Shown one piece after another: positions 1 through 6,404 of a stretch of 33,886 nt of DNA. The stretch is taken from the NCBI GenBank assembly GCA_012034075.1, contig JAAURD010000026.1, forward strand, positions 1 through 33,886. Direction: 5' to 3'. Numbering within the stretch: the stretch's first letter is position 1; the number at the start of each line of letters is the position of its first letter. The DNA is from Chloroflexaceae bacterium. Lineage in GTDB: Bacteria; Chloroflexota; Chloroflexia; Chloroflexales; Chloroflexaceae. A model generated the notes under the pieces. That model saw nothing but the letters and a program-made list of their open reading frames with translations, was not told the origin of the DNA and made no database searches. The translations under genes and the position numbers were made by a program.

Positions 1-1
1 G

Positions 2-403
2 GTTGGTCCGGCGTATTCCACCGAAGAGGTCAGTCACGCCATTCTTGGCATTGCCAAAACAGCGGACTACCTGGGGGTACGTTGGGCGAACGATCCAACA
101 CGCGCCCGCTGGTACGCGGACCTGATGGTCGAATGGTATGGACATGACCACGATGGCTACCGCCCGCTGTGGATGGCAGGTATCGACGAACAGAAAGGAA
201 TACGGAATAATGACGCGCCCGAAGCAGATGCAACTCGTGAACGCCACCAATCACCCCGTCACCCCGTCAGCCCAGATGCACCTGGCTTACATCACGCGAC
301 ATTGGCTCACCATTGCCACCCTGGCCTGGGATGGATATACCCAGTCGGGGCGCGGTGCGATAGTGATTGCCCCCGGCACTCGCAGCGATGCCACGGCGGA
401 TGA
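2..403 (+). CDS. 3' end of an unidentified gene (truncated by window start)
   Basis: The reading frame is open from base 2 and begins inside a gene. The first 65 or so residues look like real protein (for example YSTEEVSHAILGIAKTADYL and WYADLMVEWYGHDHDGYRPL), with several aromatic and acidic residues. After about position 200 the frame reads as low-quality His/Pro/Arg-rich sequence, while another frame (from 210) becomes protein-like. The true end may therefore be near 208-210, where a TAA sits in a different frame directly on the next gene's ATG. That would need a one-base shift like those seen elsewhere in this window. I do not recognise the family. The 3' boundary is uncertain. Confidence 0.4.
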   Translation, partial: VGPAYSTEEVSHAILGIAKTADYLGVRWANDPTRARWYADLMVEWYGHDHDGYRPLWMAGIDEQKGIRNNDAPEADATRERHQSPRHPVSPDAPGLHHATLAHHCHPGLGWIYPVGARCDSDCPRHSQRCHGG

Positions 404-629
404 GAGCCGCATCGGCTATCTGCCCGATACGTTCGTGCAACAGCATAGCGGTTGGAAGTACCCACAGATGCGCAATTATCTGCATACCTACAATCCACAG
501 ACCGGCGTGGTGGTCATTGTCCAGGCAGTTGCGGCTGGAGAGGTCATCTACTATGTTGTGCAGACCCCACCGCCGCCGGATGCTGCGCAACAGTGGCACA
601 ACAGCACCCAACGAACCCAGGCCGGGTAA
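210..629 (+). CDS. hypothetical protein, 139 aa
   Basis: An ATG at 210 is preceded by an AAAGGAA ribosome site at 194-200, about 9 nt upstream, so I prefer it to the ATG at 138. The product starts MTRPKQMQLVNATNHPV and contains the stretch IGYLPDTFVQQHSGWKYPQ followed by a hydrophobic strand (VVVIVQAVAAGEVIYYVV) and a Pro-rich tail. There is no signal peptide or clear membrane helix. I do not recognise a family. It follows the truncated gene closely and is probably co-transcribed with it. Confidence 0.6.
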   Translation: MTRPKQMQLVNATNHPVTPSAQMHLAYITRHWLTIATLAWDGYTQSGRGAIVIAPGTRSDATADESRIGYLPDTFVQQHSGWKYPQMRNYLHTYNPQTGVVVIVQAVAAGEVIYYVVQTPPPPDAAQQWHNSTQRTQAG

Positions 630-635
630 TCATTC

Positions 636-742
636 CTTATTGAGACAATGTCCCATAAAATAAGTCGGGAAGAAACCCTCTAATCATTCCGTGGGAAAAC
701 GTGTATACTCAGAGTGTGCTCATGAAACAATGTCTCAATAAG
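636..742. repeat. 107-bp element with terminal inverted repeats (MITE-like)
   Basis: CTTATTGAGACA at 636-647 is perfectly inverted as TGTCTCAATAAG at 731-742. The match extends imperfectly inward, to about 19 of 23 positions. The interior is short and non-coding and holds a TATACT box at 704-709 that could serve as a -10 for the gene at 768. No convincing target-site duplication is visible. It may be a miniature transposon, a solo pair of insertion-sequence ends or a large operator. Confidence 0.45.
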
Positions 743-767
743 AACAAAACAGAAAGGAATGGTCCCT

Positions 768-1169
768 ATGAATGAATCAATGACTTCAGACGATGCAAGA
801 AGTGTCCTGGCCGCCTTTGAGCAGTGGCTTGCCAACGTCAGCAAAGGCGATCCGGAAGTTGTAGCCGCTATGTATGCCGAAGATGCCGTCTTTTTTGGTA
901 CGGTATCTCCGTATATACGTACTAATCCCGAACAGGTAAAGCACTATTTTGACATTTTTAAATCACAATTGCCTAATTTACATGCTTTTTATGCTGAACC
1001 AAAGATTCGTATTTATGGTGATGTGGCGTTGAACACTGGCTACTACACGTTTTTCCATGAGCGTGACGGCAAGATGCAGAGTGTCCCTGCACGCTACACA
1101 TTTGCCTATAAGAAAGTCAACGGGGAGTGGAAGATCATCGAGCATCACTCATCAGCGATGCCTGCTTAA
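768..1169 (+). CDS. SnoaL-like / SgcJ-EcaC type NTF2-fold protein, 133 aa
   Basis: The product has the fold signature of small NTF2-like proteins of the SnoaL / DUF4440 / CaMKII-association group: an N-terminal helix (AAFEQWLANVSKGDPEVV), then MYAEDAVFFGTVSP, a central helix (HYFDIFKSQLPN) and C-terminal strands ending in ARYTFAYKKVNGEWKIIEHH. Length is typical. Members of this fold bind small ligands or act as isomerases or cyclases, and the sequence does not indicate the substrate. The ATG at 768 is preferred over 759 because the AGAAAGGA site (751-758) is too close to 759 and well spaced from 768. Base composition is clearly more AT-rich than the operons downstream, which may indicate acquisition. 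Confidence 0.8.
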   Translation: MNESMTSDDARSVLAAFEQWLANVSKGDPEVVAAMYAEDAVFFGTVSPYIRTNPEQVKHYFDIFKSQLPNLHAFYAEPKIRIYGDVALNTGYYTFFHERDGKMQSVPARYTFAYKKVNGEWKIIEHHSSAMPA

Positions 1170-1194
1170 TGGTGATATACGGTTCAGTGATATC

Positions 1195-1231
1195 GGCAGT
1201 CGTGGCGACAGGAGGTTGTCCATCGACTGCC
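1195..1231 (+). terminator. intergenic hairpin between convergent genes
   Basis: GGCAGTCG (1195-1202) pairs perfectly with CGACTGCC (1224-1231), and inside it GACA pairs with TGTC around a GGAGGT loop. It lies 26 nt after the SnoaL-like gene and before the 3' end of the opposing glycosyltransferase. No T-tract follows, so this is a weak terminator call. Apart from this hairpin I see nothing in 1170-1389. Confidence 0.35.
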
Positions 1232-1389
1232 GAACTATGTTGACAGCTGCACTGCTTCGTAAGGAAGCGATAAATATTGTGCCACCTATCATTGCTCTGT
1301 AGGGATGGGCGGGAAACCCATAGGATGATATGGGCTGATACGTGTGTAATCCGATCATGGCAGGCCGGTTAAGTCATCTTGGGTACACA

Positions 1390-2055
1390 TTACACGCTGG
1401 TGTGGTTTGCAGTTTTGGTGATGCTATCTTCGGCCCGGGTATACCAGTATGTGCGCGGTTGATCTATCTTTTGGGTATGAAAACGCTGTTCTGCACGCAT
1501 CCAGAAGTCCGTGTCTTCACCATAAGCATACTCAGTATCTTGAAACCCTTTGAGGGCAAAGAAAATATGTCTTTTGCCAAAAAAAGTAGCCCCAAGCACA
1601 CACTCCCGAATATGGATAAGACGACCGCGATTGAAGTAATCTATCATATATATCTCTTCCGTCATTTCAACCCCACCCTCAATAATATCTAATACAGGGT
1701 GACGATGCATGTAATCCAACCTTGTTTGTATATGATCTTTCTCAAACGTATCATCACTATCAATAAAGGTGATATATCGACCAGATGATGCCTGCATACC
1801 AGCATTCTTCGATTGAACGACTCCGCGATGGCTGTGTTTACCATATTTGACTCGGCTATCTCGTTCCACATACGCATTCACGATGCCAAATGTATCATCA
1901 GTGCTACCATCATCAATAACGACTAATTCCCAGTTCGTAAAAGACTGTTCCATAACACTATCAATACACCTATGAAGATATGACGCCCTGTTGTAGGTAG
2001 CCAGGATGATCGAAACCTCAATTCCATCATGGATCATCGTATCATATGAAGTCAT
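1390..2055 (-). CDS. family 2 glycosyltransferase, 221 aa
   Basis: A GT-A fold nucleotide-sugar transferase, expected to act at the cytoplasmic face in polysaccharide or glycan assembly. Visible motifs in order are the N-terminal VSIILATYNRASYLHRCIDS, the first acidic motif VVIDDGSTDDTF, the metal-binding FIDSDDTFEKD, and a late ED motif in YGEDTDFWMRAEQ. The length is at the short end for GT2, with little after the catalytic domain, so acceptor specificity cannot be read. The ATG at 2055 has a perfect GGAGG site 5 nt upstream, so it is preferred to the in-frame TTG at 2067. The gene is AT-rich relative to its neighbours and stands alone without other glycan genes, which suggests transfer. 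Confidence 0.88.
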   Translation of the reverse strand: MTSYDTMIHDGIEVSIILATYNRASYLHRCIDSVMEQSFTNWELVVIDDGSTDDTFGIVNAYVERDSRVKYGKHSHRGVVQSKNAGMQASSGRYITFIDSDDTFEKDHIQTRLDYMHRHPVLDIIEGGVEMTEEIYMIDYFNRGRLIHIRECVLGATFFGKRHIFFALKGFQDTEYAYGEDTDFWMRAEQRFHTQKIDQPRTYWYTRAEDSITKTANHTSV

Positions 2056-2197
2056 CGTATCCTCCAATATATCAGCAACACAATCACGGTATCGTCACCC
2101 ATGCGGCATGTCGCCGTAGATAACGCCATTGACCGTCCGTCTGCAACCGATACACCGATACGAGATGGCGGTCAGCACCGCCCATCTTGTGTATCAC

Positions 2198-2236
2198 ATG
2201 GTGCTGCGGGTCTTGTTGGAAGACCCGCAGCACCAT
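2198..2236 (-). terminator. strong hairpin downstream of gerW
   Basis: A perfect 17-bp stem: ATGGTGCTGCGGGTCTT (2198-2214), loop GTTGG, and its exact complement at 2220-2236. It begins 42 nt beyond the gerW stop codon on the minus strand. There is no U-tract on either side, so it may act as a transcript-stabilising or Rho-assisted 3' end. Confidence 0.55.
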
Positions 2237-2277
2237 ATTGACTGGCACATGGACCATTCGATCACGGTCAGCCGGTG

Positions 2278-2709
2278 TTATGCGCCCTCAATCGCTTTGC
2301 GGGCTTCGTCCAACGAAGGGCCTTTGTCATCAGCACGGGTGACGCGTGACAGCCGCAGCAACCAGAACAGCATAAACGCTGCGGTGGTCAGCGCTGCCAG
2401 CACAACTTTGGTCTTATCAATAATCGGCTCAATGCGCACCCCGTTGGAATCAACCACAATCGTTGCGACCGGTCGGCTGCGCAGATGCCCCCCGCCACCG
2501 CCGCCACCGCCCTGTTCCTGGGTGCCCTTCTTGCTTTCGGTGCCACCGCCTACGCCAAAGCCCATACCCAGCACGACTTCGGCACAGCTAATCAGAGTGC
2601 TATCGCCATGCTGGACCGGCGGAGCAAAGACGGTCTCGGCCTTTGCCGCACCGAGAAATGTATGCATCACGGTCTCGACTTTATCCAGTGTCTGCAATTC
2701 ATTGGTCAT
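2278..2709 (-). CDS. GerW/YtfJ family protein
   Basis: Matches the GerW (YtfJ) family: an N-terminal helix, the strand block AETVFAPPVQHGDSTLISCA followed by EVVLGMGFGVGGG, a glycine run of eight residues, then SRPVATIVVDSNGVRIEPI and a C-terminal hydrophobic segment (KVVLAALTTAAFMLFWLL) that probably anchors it in the membrane. In Bacillus, GerW is a spore germination/sporulation protein, but homologues occur in many non-sporulating bacteria with unknown roles. The ATG at 2709 has the AAAGGAG site at a normal distance; the ATG at 2715 is nearly on top of it. It lies 21-28 nt behind a small membrane protein gene and they probably form an operon. Confidence 0.82.
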   Translation of the reverse strand: MTNELQTLDKVETVMHTFLGAAKAETVFAPPVQHGDSTLISCAEVVLGMGFGVGGGTESKKGTQEQGGGGGGGGHLRSRPVATIVVDSNGVRIEPIIDKTKVVLAALTTAAFMLFWLLRLSRVTRADDKGPSLDEARKAIEGA

Positions 2710-2736
2710 GGTCATCTCTCCTTTGTGCTTTTCAAC

Positions 2737-3003
2737 CTATCTTCGTATACGGGTTGCCAGCCACGCCAGCAGACCCAGCACCAGCACACTGGCAATCGCC
2801 TGGAGCATCTGTCGCATCGTCGTATCCTCAATGGGTCGCCGTTCAATGGTTTCTGGTGCAACGATTTCTACCGCAGCCGGACGGTGCCAGGCAAGCCCAC
2901 CGCCCTTCCAACGCACTTGGAAGACCCACTTGATCGGCGTGACTTCCACATCGGCAAGACGTATCGGCGTACTGGCTACCTCACGGATAGCTATTTCGGG
3001 CAT
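2737..3003 (-). CDS. small membrane protein upstream of gerW, 88 aa
   Basis: About 62 soluble residues (MPEIAIREVASTPIRLADVE at the start) precede a single C-terminal membrane helix (MLQAIASVLVLGLLAWLATR) ending in Arg-Arg, so the bulk is likely cytoplasmic with a tail anchor. I do not recognise a named family. The start has an AGAGGA site about 7 nt upstream. Its position directly before gerW, with no promoter between, suggests the two proteins work together at the membrane. Confidence 0.65.
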   Translation of the reverse strand: MPEIAIREVASTPIRLADVEVTPIKWVFQVRWKGGGLAWHRPAAVEIVAPETIERRPIEDTTMRQMLQAIASVLVLGLLAWLATRIRR

Positions 3004-3064
3004 GCGTTTTTCCTCTCGCTTGTTCGTTCACGCATCTGTCACGAGCATGGCCCGTTCCCGGTTC

Positions 3065-3093
3065 ATTATACCCCATATCGCCCCTGATCAGCA
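3065..3093 (-). promoter_or_regulatory. possible promoter for the gerW pair
   Basis: On the minus strand there is a perfect TATAAT box (3070-3065), about 62 nt before the start at 3003. The -35 at 17 bp spacing is poor (TGCTGA), so this rests mainly on the -10 and its position in the divergent intergenic region. Confidence 0.35.
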
Positions 3094-3107
3094 GTGACAT
3101 CGCATCG

Positions 3108-3136
3108 TACACAGAACACCCTGCATCTGGTATGAT
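3108..3136 (+). promoter_or_regulatory. promoter for cidA/lrgA-lrgB
   Basis: TACACA (3108-3113), 17 bp, TATGAT (3131-3136), which is 69 nt before the start at 3205. It closely resembles the other 17-bp-spaced promoters in this window (TTCACA/TATGAT at 18718 and 18770, TTGACA/TATCAT at 19571). Confidence 0.5.
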
Positions 3137-3204
3137 AAAGCCCTGGCGCAGACAATCAGCTGTCTGTATGGCTGTTAAGCAACAAAACGAAAGCGACAAC
3201 ACGT

Positions 3205-3576
3205 ATGATTCTGGCCTTGACCACGCTCCTGCTGTTTCAGCTGGCAGGCGAAATAGTAGTATTCCTCACGGGTATTCCCATCCCCGGTCCTGTCATCGGC
3301 ATGCTCTTGCTGCTGCTAGCGCTCCTGTACCGGGGGCAACTCTCCCCATCATTGCAAAGCACCGCCCAGGGTTTACTGGCTCACCTGGCCCTGCTGTTTG
3401 TTCCCGTTGGCACGGGTGTCATGCTTCATCTCAAGCTGTTGCAGACCGAATGGCTGCCTATTCTGGTCGTACTGATCGGCGGCACACTGATCACCCTCAT
3501 GGTCACCGCACTGACCATGAGCCTGGTCGTGTATGTTCTGCCCGACAGCACACCAACCGAAGGGCAATCGTCGTGA
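3205..3576 (+). CDS. CidA/LrgA family holin-like protein, 123 aa
   Basis: An integral membrane protein of four predicted helices with the family signature GIPIPGPVIGMLLLLLAL near the N-terminus and FVPVGTGVMLH in the middle. CidA/LrgA proteins work with CidB/LrgB partners; described roles include murein hydrolase control and transport of small organic acids such as pyruvate or glycolate. Which applies here cannot be told. The start at 3205 gives the usual N-terminus, although its ribosome site is weak. The stop overlaps the start of the next gene in a GTGA arrangement (3573-3576), indicating translational coupling. Confidence 0.85.
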   Translation: MILALTTLLLFQLAGEIVVFLTGIPIPGPVIGMLLLLLALLYRGQLSPSLQSTAQGLLAHLALLFVPVGTGVMLHLKLLQTEWLPILVVLIGGTLITLMVTALTMSLVVYVLPDSTPTEGQSS

Positions 3577-4279
3577 GTGCGCTCTGGTTGCATCTTACCC
3601 AACTGCCGCTCTTCTGGCTCACGCTCACCCTGCTGGTCTACATGGCGGTGCAGTGGCTCTATCAGCGTACCCGTAGCTTCCCACTCCTGAACCCCGTGCT
3701 TCTTTCCATTGTCGTACTGGTCACCCTGCTGTATCTCACCGATACCCCGTATGACACCTACTTCGCGGGTAGTCAGTTCATCCATTTTTTGCTTGGTCCC
3801 GCCACCGTGGCCCTGGCTATACCGCTCTACTTGACCCTGGGCAGAATACGCCAGTTATTTCTACCGATTGTGGCGGCCCTGGTGGTCGGTTGCATCACCG
3901 GTATTCTCTCAGCCATCTGGCTCAGTCAGTGGCTGGGTGCTTCCGATGTCATCACGCTCTCGCTGGCGCCCAAATCCGTGACCACGCCCATTGCAATGGC
4001 GTCACCGAGCAGATTGGCGGATTACCATCGCTCACTGCCGTTCTCGTCATTCTCACCGGCGTGGTAGGCGGGGTTATTGGCATCGAGTTGCTCTCCTGGT
4101 GTCATATTCGCTCCCCCGCTATTCAGGGATTCGCTATCGGCCTGGCTTCGCACGGTATTGGCACCGCCCGTTCATTGCAGATCAGTGCCGAGGCTGGCGC
4201 GTTTGCTGGTCTGGCGATGGGACTGAATGGCGCCCTGACCGCCATACTCGTCCCGCTTATTGTCAACCTGCTGCTGTAG
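3573..4279 (+). CDS. lrgB: LrgB/CidB family membrane protein (single-base frameshift)
   Basis: Reading from the GTG at 3573 gives the N-terminal two thirds of an LrgB protein, with the conserved LAPKSVTTPIAM. The frame then breaks; from 4001 a different frame continues as VTEQIGGLPSLTAVLVIL and ends with the conserved HGIGTARSLQISAEAGAFAG and MGLNGALTAILVPL. Restoring one G at about 3997-4000 (ATG GCG to ATG GGC G) rebuilds the family motif IAMGVTEQIGG and a 235-residue protein, the normal length. Sequencing error or a very recent mutation is likely, since both halves are intact. It is predicted to form the partner of the CidA/LrgA-like protein upstream. Confidence 0.85.
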
Positions 4280-4311
4280 CCTGGAGCAGCGCAGCGTGCT
4301 GCACACTGCGG

Positions 4312-4589
4312 TCACAATATCGGCTATGATAGACCTATCCCACCGGTTTTATCGATCTGATCAATACCCACAGCGAACAATTCTGTTTGTTCGGTCTGTT
4401 TGTTCGGTCACAATACGTGGTATCATAGAACGAGAATCATATACGAGACGATGAAGCATGGGAGATTCGACATATGCTGTTTGTTCGGTCTGTTTGTTCG
4501 GTCACAAAATCGGGTATAATAAAGATATGCCGCAAGAATCATATTGATGGCAGCATGATGGCTGTGTTGTCTGGTCTGTTCGGTCACAA
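4312..4589 (+). repeat. array of repeated promoter-like modules upstream of xseA
   Basis: The hexamer TCACAA recurs at 4312, 4408, 4502 and 4584. In the first three copies it is followed after exactly 7 bp by a -10-like box: TATGAT (4325), TATCAT (4421), TATAAT (4515). Copies two and three are each preceded by two head-to-tail 13-bp units TCTGTTTGTTCGG (4382-4394, 4395-4407; 4476-4488 with one change, 4489-4501). The fourth has a shortened unit (TCTGTTCGG, 4575-4583) and no -10. The stretch 4280-4655 contains no gene that I can support. Confidence 0.75.
4494..4520 (+). promoter_or_regulatory. best promoter candidate for xseAB
   Basis: A perfect TATAAT at 4515-4520 in the third module. The -35 position reads TTGTTC at 15 bp spacing, which is poor, so an activator binding the 13-bp repeats may be needed. 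The predicted leader to xseA is about 190 nt. Confidence 0.45.
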
Positions 4590-4655
4590 CGGGGCAGGCT
4601 AGCAACATGCAAAACAGAGCCATATCAAGGTATCAGCGTCATAAAGGGGGAAATA

Positions 4656-4718
4656 ATGATCAACAGTATCCAAAGGCGGATAATCCTGGCTGGAATTGAG
4701 GATCGGATTGGGGTATGA
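4656..4718 (+). CDS. 20-residue leader ORF coupled to xseA
   Basis: ATG at 4656 is preceded by a strong AAAGGGGGA ribosome site. The ORF encodes 20 residues (MINSIQRRIILAGIEDRIGV), and its TGA (4716-4718) overlaps the xseA ATG (4715-4717) as ATGA. It is in a different frame from xseA. It may be a leader peptide that couples or tunes xseA translation; no amino-acid bias typical of attenuators is evident. Confidence 0.4.
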   Translation: MINSIQRRIILAGIEDRIGV

Positions 4719-5955
4719 TGCAACCATTCCGTCTGCTCAAAGTGAGTGAGATCAACAGCTACTTGCGCCAGATGATCGAGAGCGATGAGATTCTCGCGGA
4801 TATCTGGATTGCCGGCGAAATCTCGAATTTTTCACGGGCATCGTCAGGGCACTGCTACTTTAGCCTGAAGGATGGCGACTATACCCTCAAGGCCGTCATG
4901 TGGCGTTCGCAAGCATCGCGCCTGACCAAGCAGCCAGCCAACGGGGCGGCGGTGCTGACGCATGGTCGTTTTCAATCTACGAAGCGCGGGGTGACTTGCA
5001 ATTCTATGTCGATCAGATCGAAACCGATGGGGTGGGTTTGCGCCATGCCCAGATGGAAGCACTCAAAGCGCAACTCGAAGCCGAGGGCTGTTTCGATATG
5101 GGCCGCAAGCGACCGTTACCGCTCTTCCCAAGACGCATCGGCGTGGTCACTTCGGCCAGTGGCGCGGCCCTGCACGATATATTGACCGTGCTGAGTCGGC
5201 GCTATCCGCTGGTCGAGGTGCTGCTCTCGCCATGTCTCGTGCAGGGGCAGCAGGCAGCCGCGAGCATTGCCGCTGCGATACAGGCCGTGCAGAGCCTTGA
5301 TCTGGATGTCCTGATAGTTGCGCGTGGTGGCGGCGATATCGAGGATTTGTGGGCGTTTAATGAAGAGGTCGTGGCACGTGCGGTCTTTGCCTGTCCCGTG
5401 CCAGTGGTGAGCGGGGTGGGCCATGAAACCGACACCACCATGATTGATTATGTGGCCGATGTGCGAGCGGCTACACCATCCGCAGCGGCAGAACTGGTCG
5501 TGCCCGACCGGGACGAACTGAATGCCAGCTTGCAAGCCCTCACCGAACAGTTGCATGACCGTATGGAGCAGATACTGGCCGAACGTCGCCAGCACGTCCG
5601 CACGACCAGCGATAGGATCCAGCGGTATCGGCCTACGACGCTGCTAGCGCACCACCGCCAGCAGGTCGATGACCTGCTCCAACGGGCAGGGCGGCAACTG
5701 CACCACCGGCTGACGCTACACCGGGCGGAATTACAGGGCATGCAGACGCATCTGATGGCGCTGAACCCAAATGCCGTCATGCAACGGGGGTATGCCATTG
5801 TACGGCATCAGCAGCATGGACCGGTGCTGACCGCAGCGCAGCAAGCCAGCACCGGTGATGTCCTGGAGATTGCGCTGCACAGCGGGCGACTGCACGCACA
5901 GGTAATCGATGTCATCGATAATGGAGAAACACCGACTGAAAAGGAGCATACCTAA
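4715..5955 (+). CDS. xseA: exonuclease VII large subunit (single-base frameshift)
   Basis: XseA degrades single-stranded DNA in both directions and works in repair as a complex with several XseB subunits. The N-terminal OB-fold starts with VSEINSYLRQMIES and IWIAGEISNFSRASSGHCYF. The catalytic domain carries RRIGVVTSASGAALHDIL, IVARGGGDIEDLWAFNEE and VVSGVGHETDTTMIDYVAD, followed by coiled-coil helices and the C-terminal NPNAVMQRGYAIV. The frame changes near 4969-4974: CGT TTT CAA must read CGT TTT TCA, so one T is missing from a T4 run. Corrected length is 413 residues, normal for the family. The stop overlaps xseB by one base (TAATG). Confidence 0.9.
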
Positions 5956-6188
5956 TGTCAACCAATGCCAATGATACCACCGAAACCTATGAGACGCTTT
6001 ACCAGCGTTTGAGCGAAGTCGTAAGCCAACTTGAAACCGGCAGCCTGAGTCTTGAAGCATCGCTCCAATTGTATGAGCAGGGCATGAATCTCGCCACGAC
6101 CTGCCAGCGTCTGCTAGACCAGGCTGAGCTACGGGTGCAACAGGTGCAATCCGGCACACTTGAGCCGTTTGAGCCGGGCGCACGGTAA
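5955..6188 (+). CDS. xseB: exonuclease VII small subunit, 77 aa
   Basis: A small helical protein with the family pattern TYETLYQRLSEVVSQLETGS, then LSLEASLQLYEQGMNLATTC and a C-terminal helix. XseB binds XseA and is needed for stable nuclease. An AAGGAG site at 5941-5946 lies at ideal distance. It overlaps the end of xseA by one base, which supports balanced co-translation. Confidence 0.93.
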   Translation: MSTNANDTTETYETLYQRLSEVVSQLETGSLSLEASLQLYEQGMNLATTCQRLLDQAELRVQQVQSGTLEPFEPGAR

Positions 6189-6333
6189 CGGAGAGCTCAG
6201 TACCGCATTGCAGCAATGATTGCGTCTGTCCTATGACCTCGCACAAGTGACGAAGGTGGTGGCACAGAACCTGCTGTCCTGAAGACCCTGGCGAAGCACG
6301 TTTGGATTCGCTATGCGAGCGCGTGCGGCTGGT

Positions 6334-6356
6334 AGGGGCGTCAGCGTGCTGCGCCC
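6334..6356. terminator. GC-rich palindrome between convergent genes
   Basis: GGGCG and CAGC on the left pair with GCTG and CGCCC on the right (within 6336-6356). It sits between xseB and the opposing spermidine-synthase-like gene, where a two-way terminator is expected. No T-tract is present. The rest of 6189-6404 holds no supported gene. Confidence 0.35.
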
Positions 6357-6404
6357 AACGATGATCCGTGAAGGCATTTCGCCATGGATGAACGCAACGC
6401 TGTA

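Noticed and set aside
2129..3097. A 322-codon plus-strand frame opposite gerW and its neighbour
   Set aside because: It runs antisense to two genes with good starts and family features, and its translation is Ser/Pro/Arg-rich with a poly-Pro run that mirrors the Gly run of gerW.
4312..4589. CRISPR array
   Set aside because: The repeats are short, unequally spaced and linked to -10 boxes; there are no uniform spacers and no cas genes.
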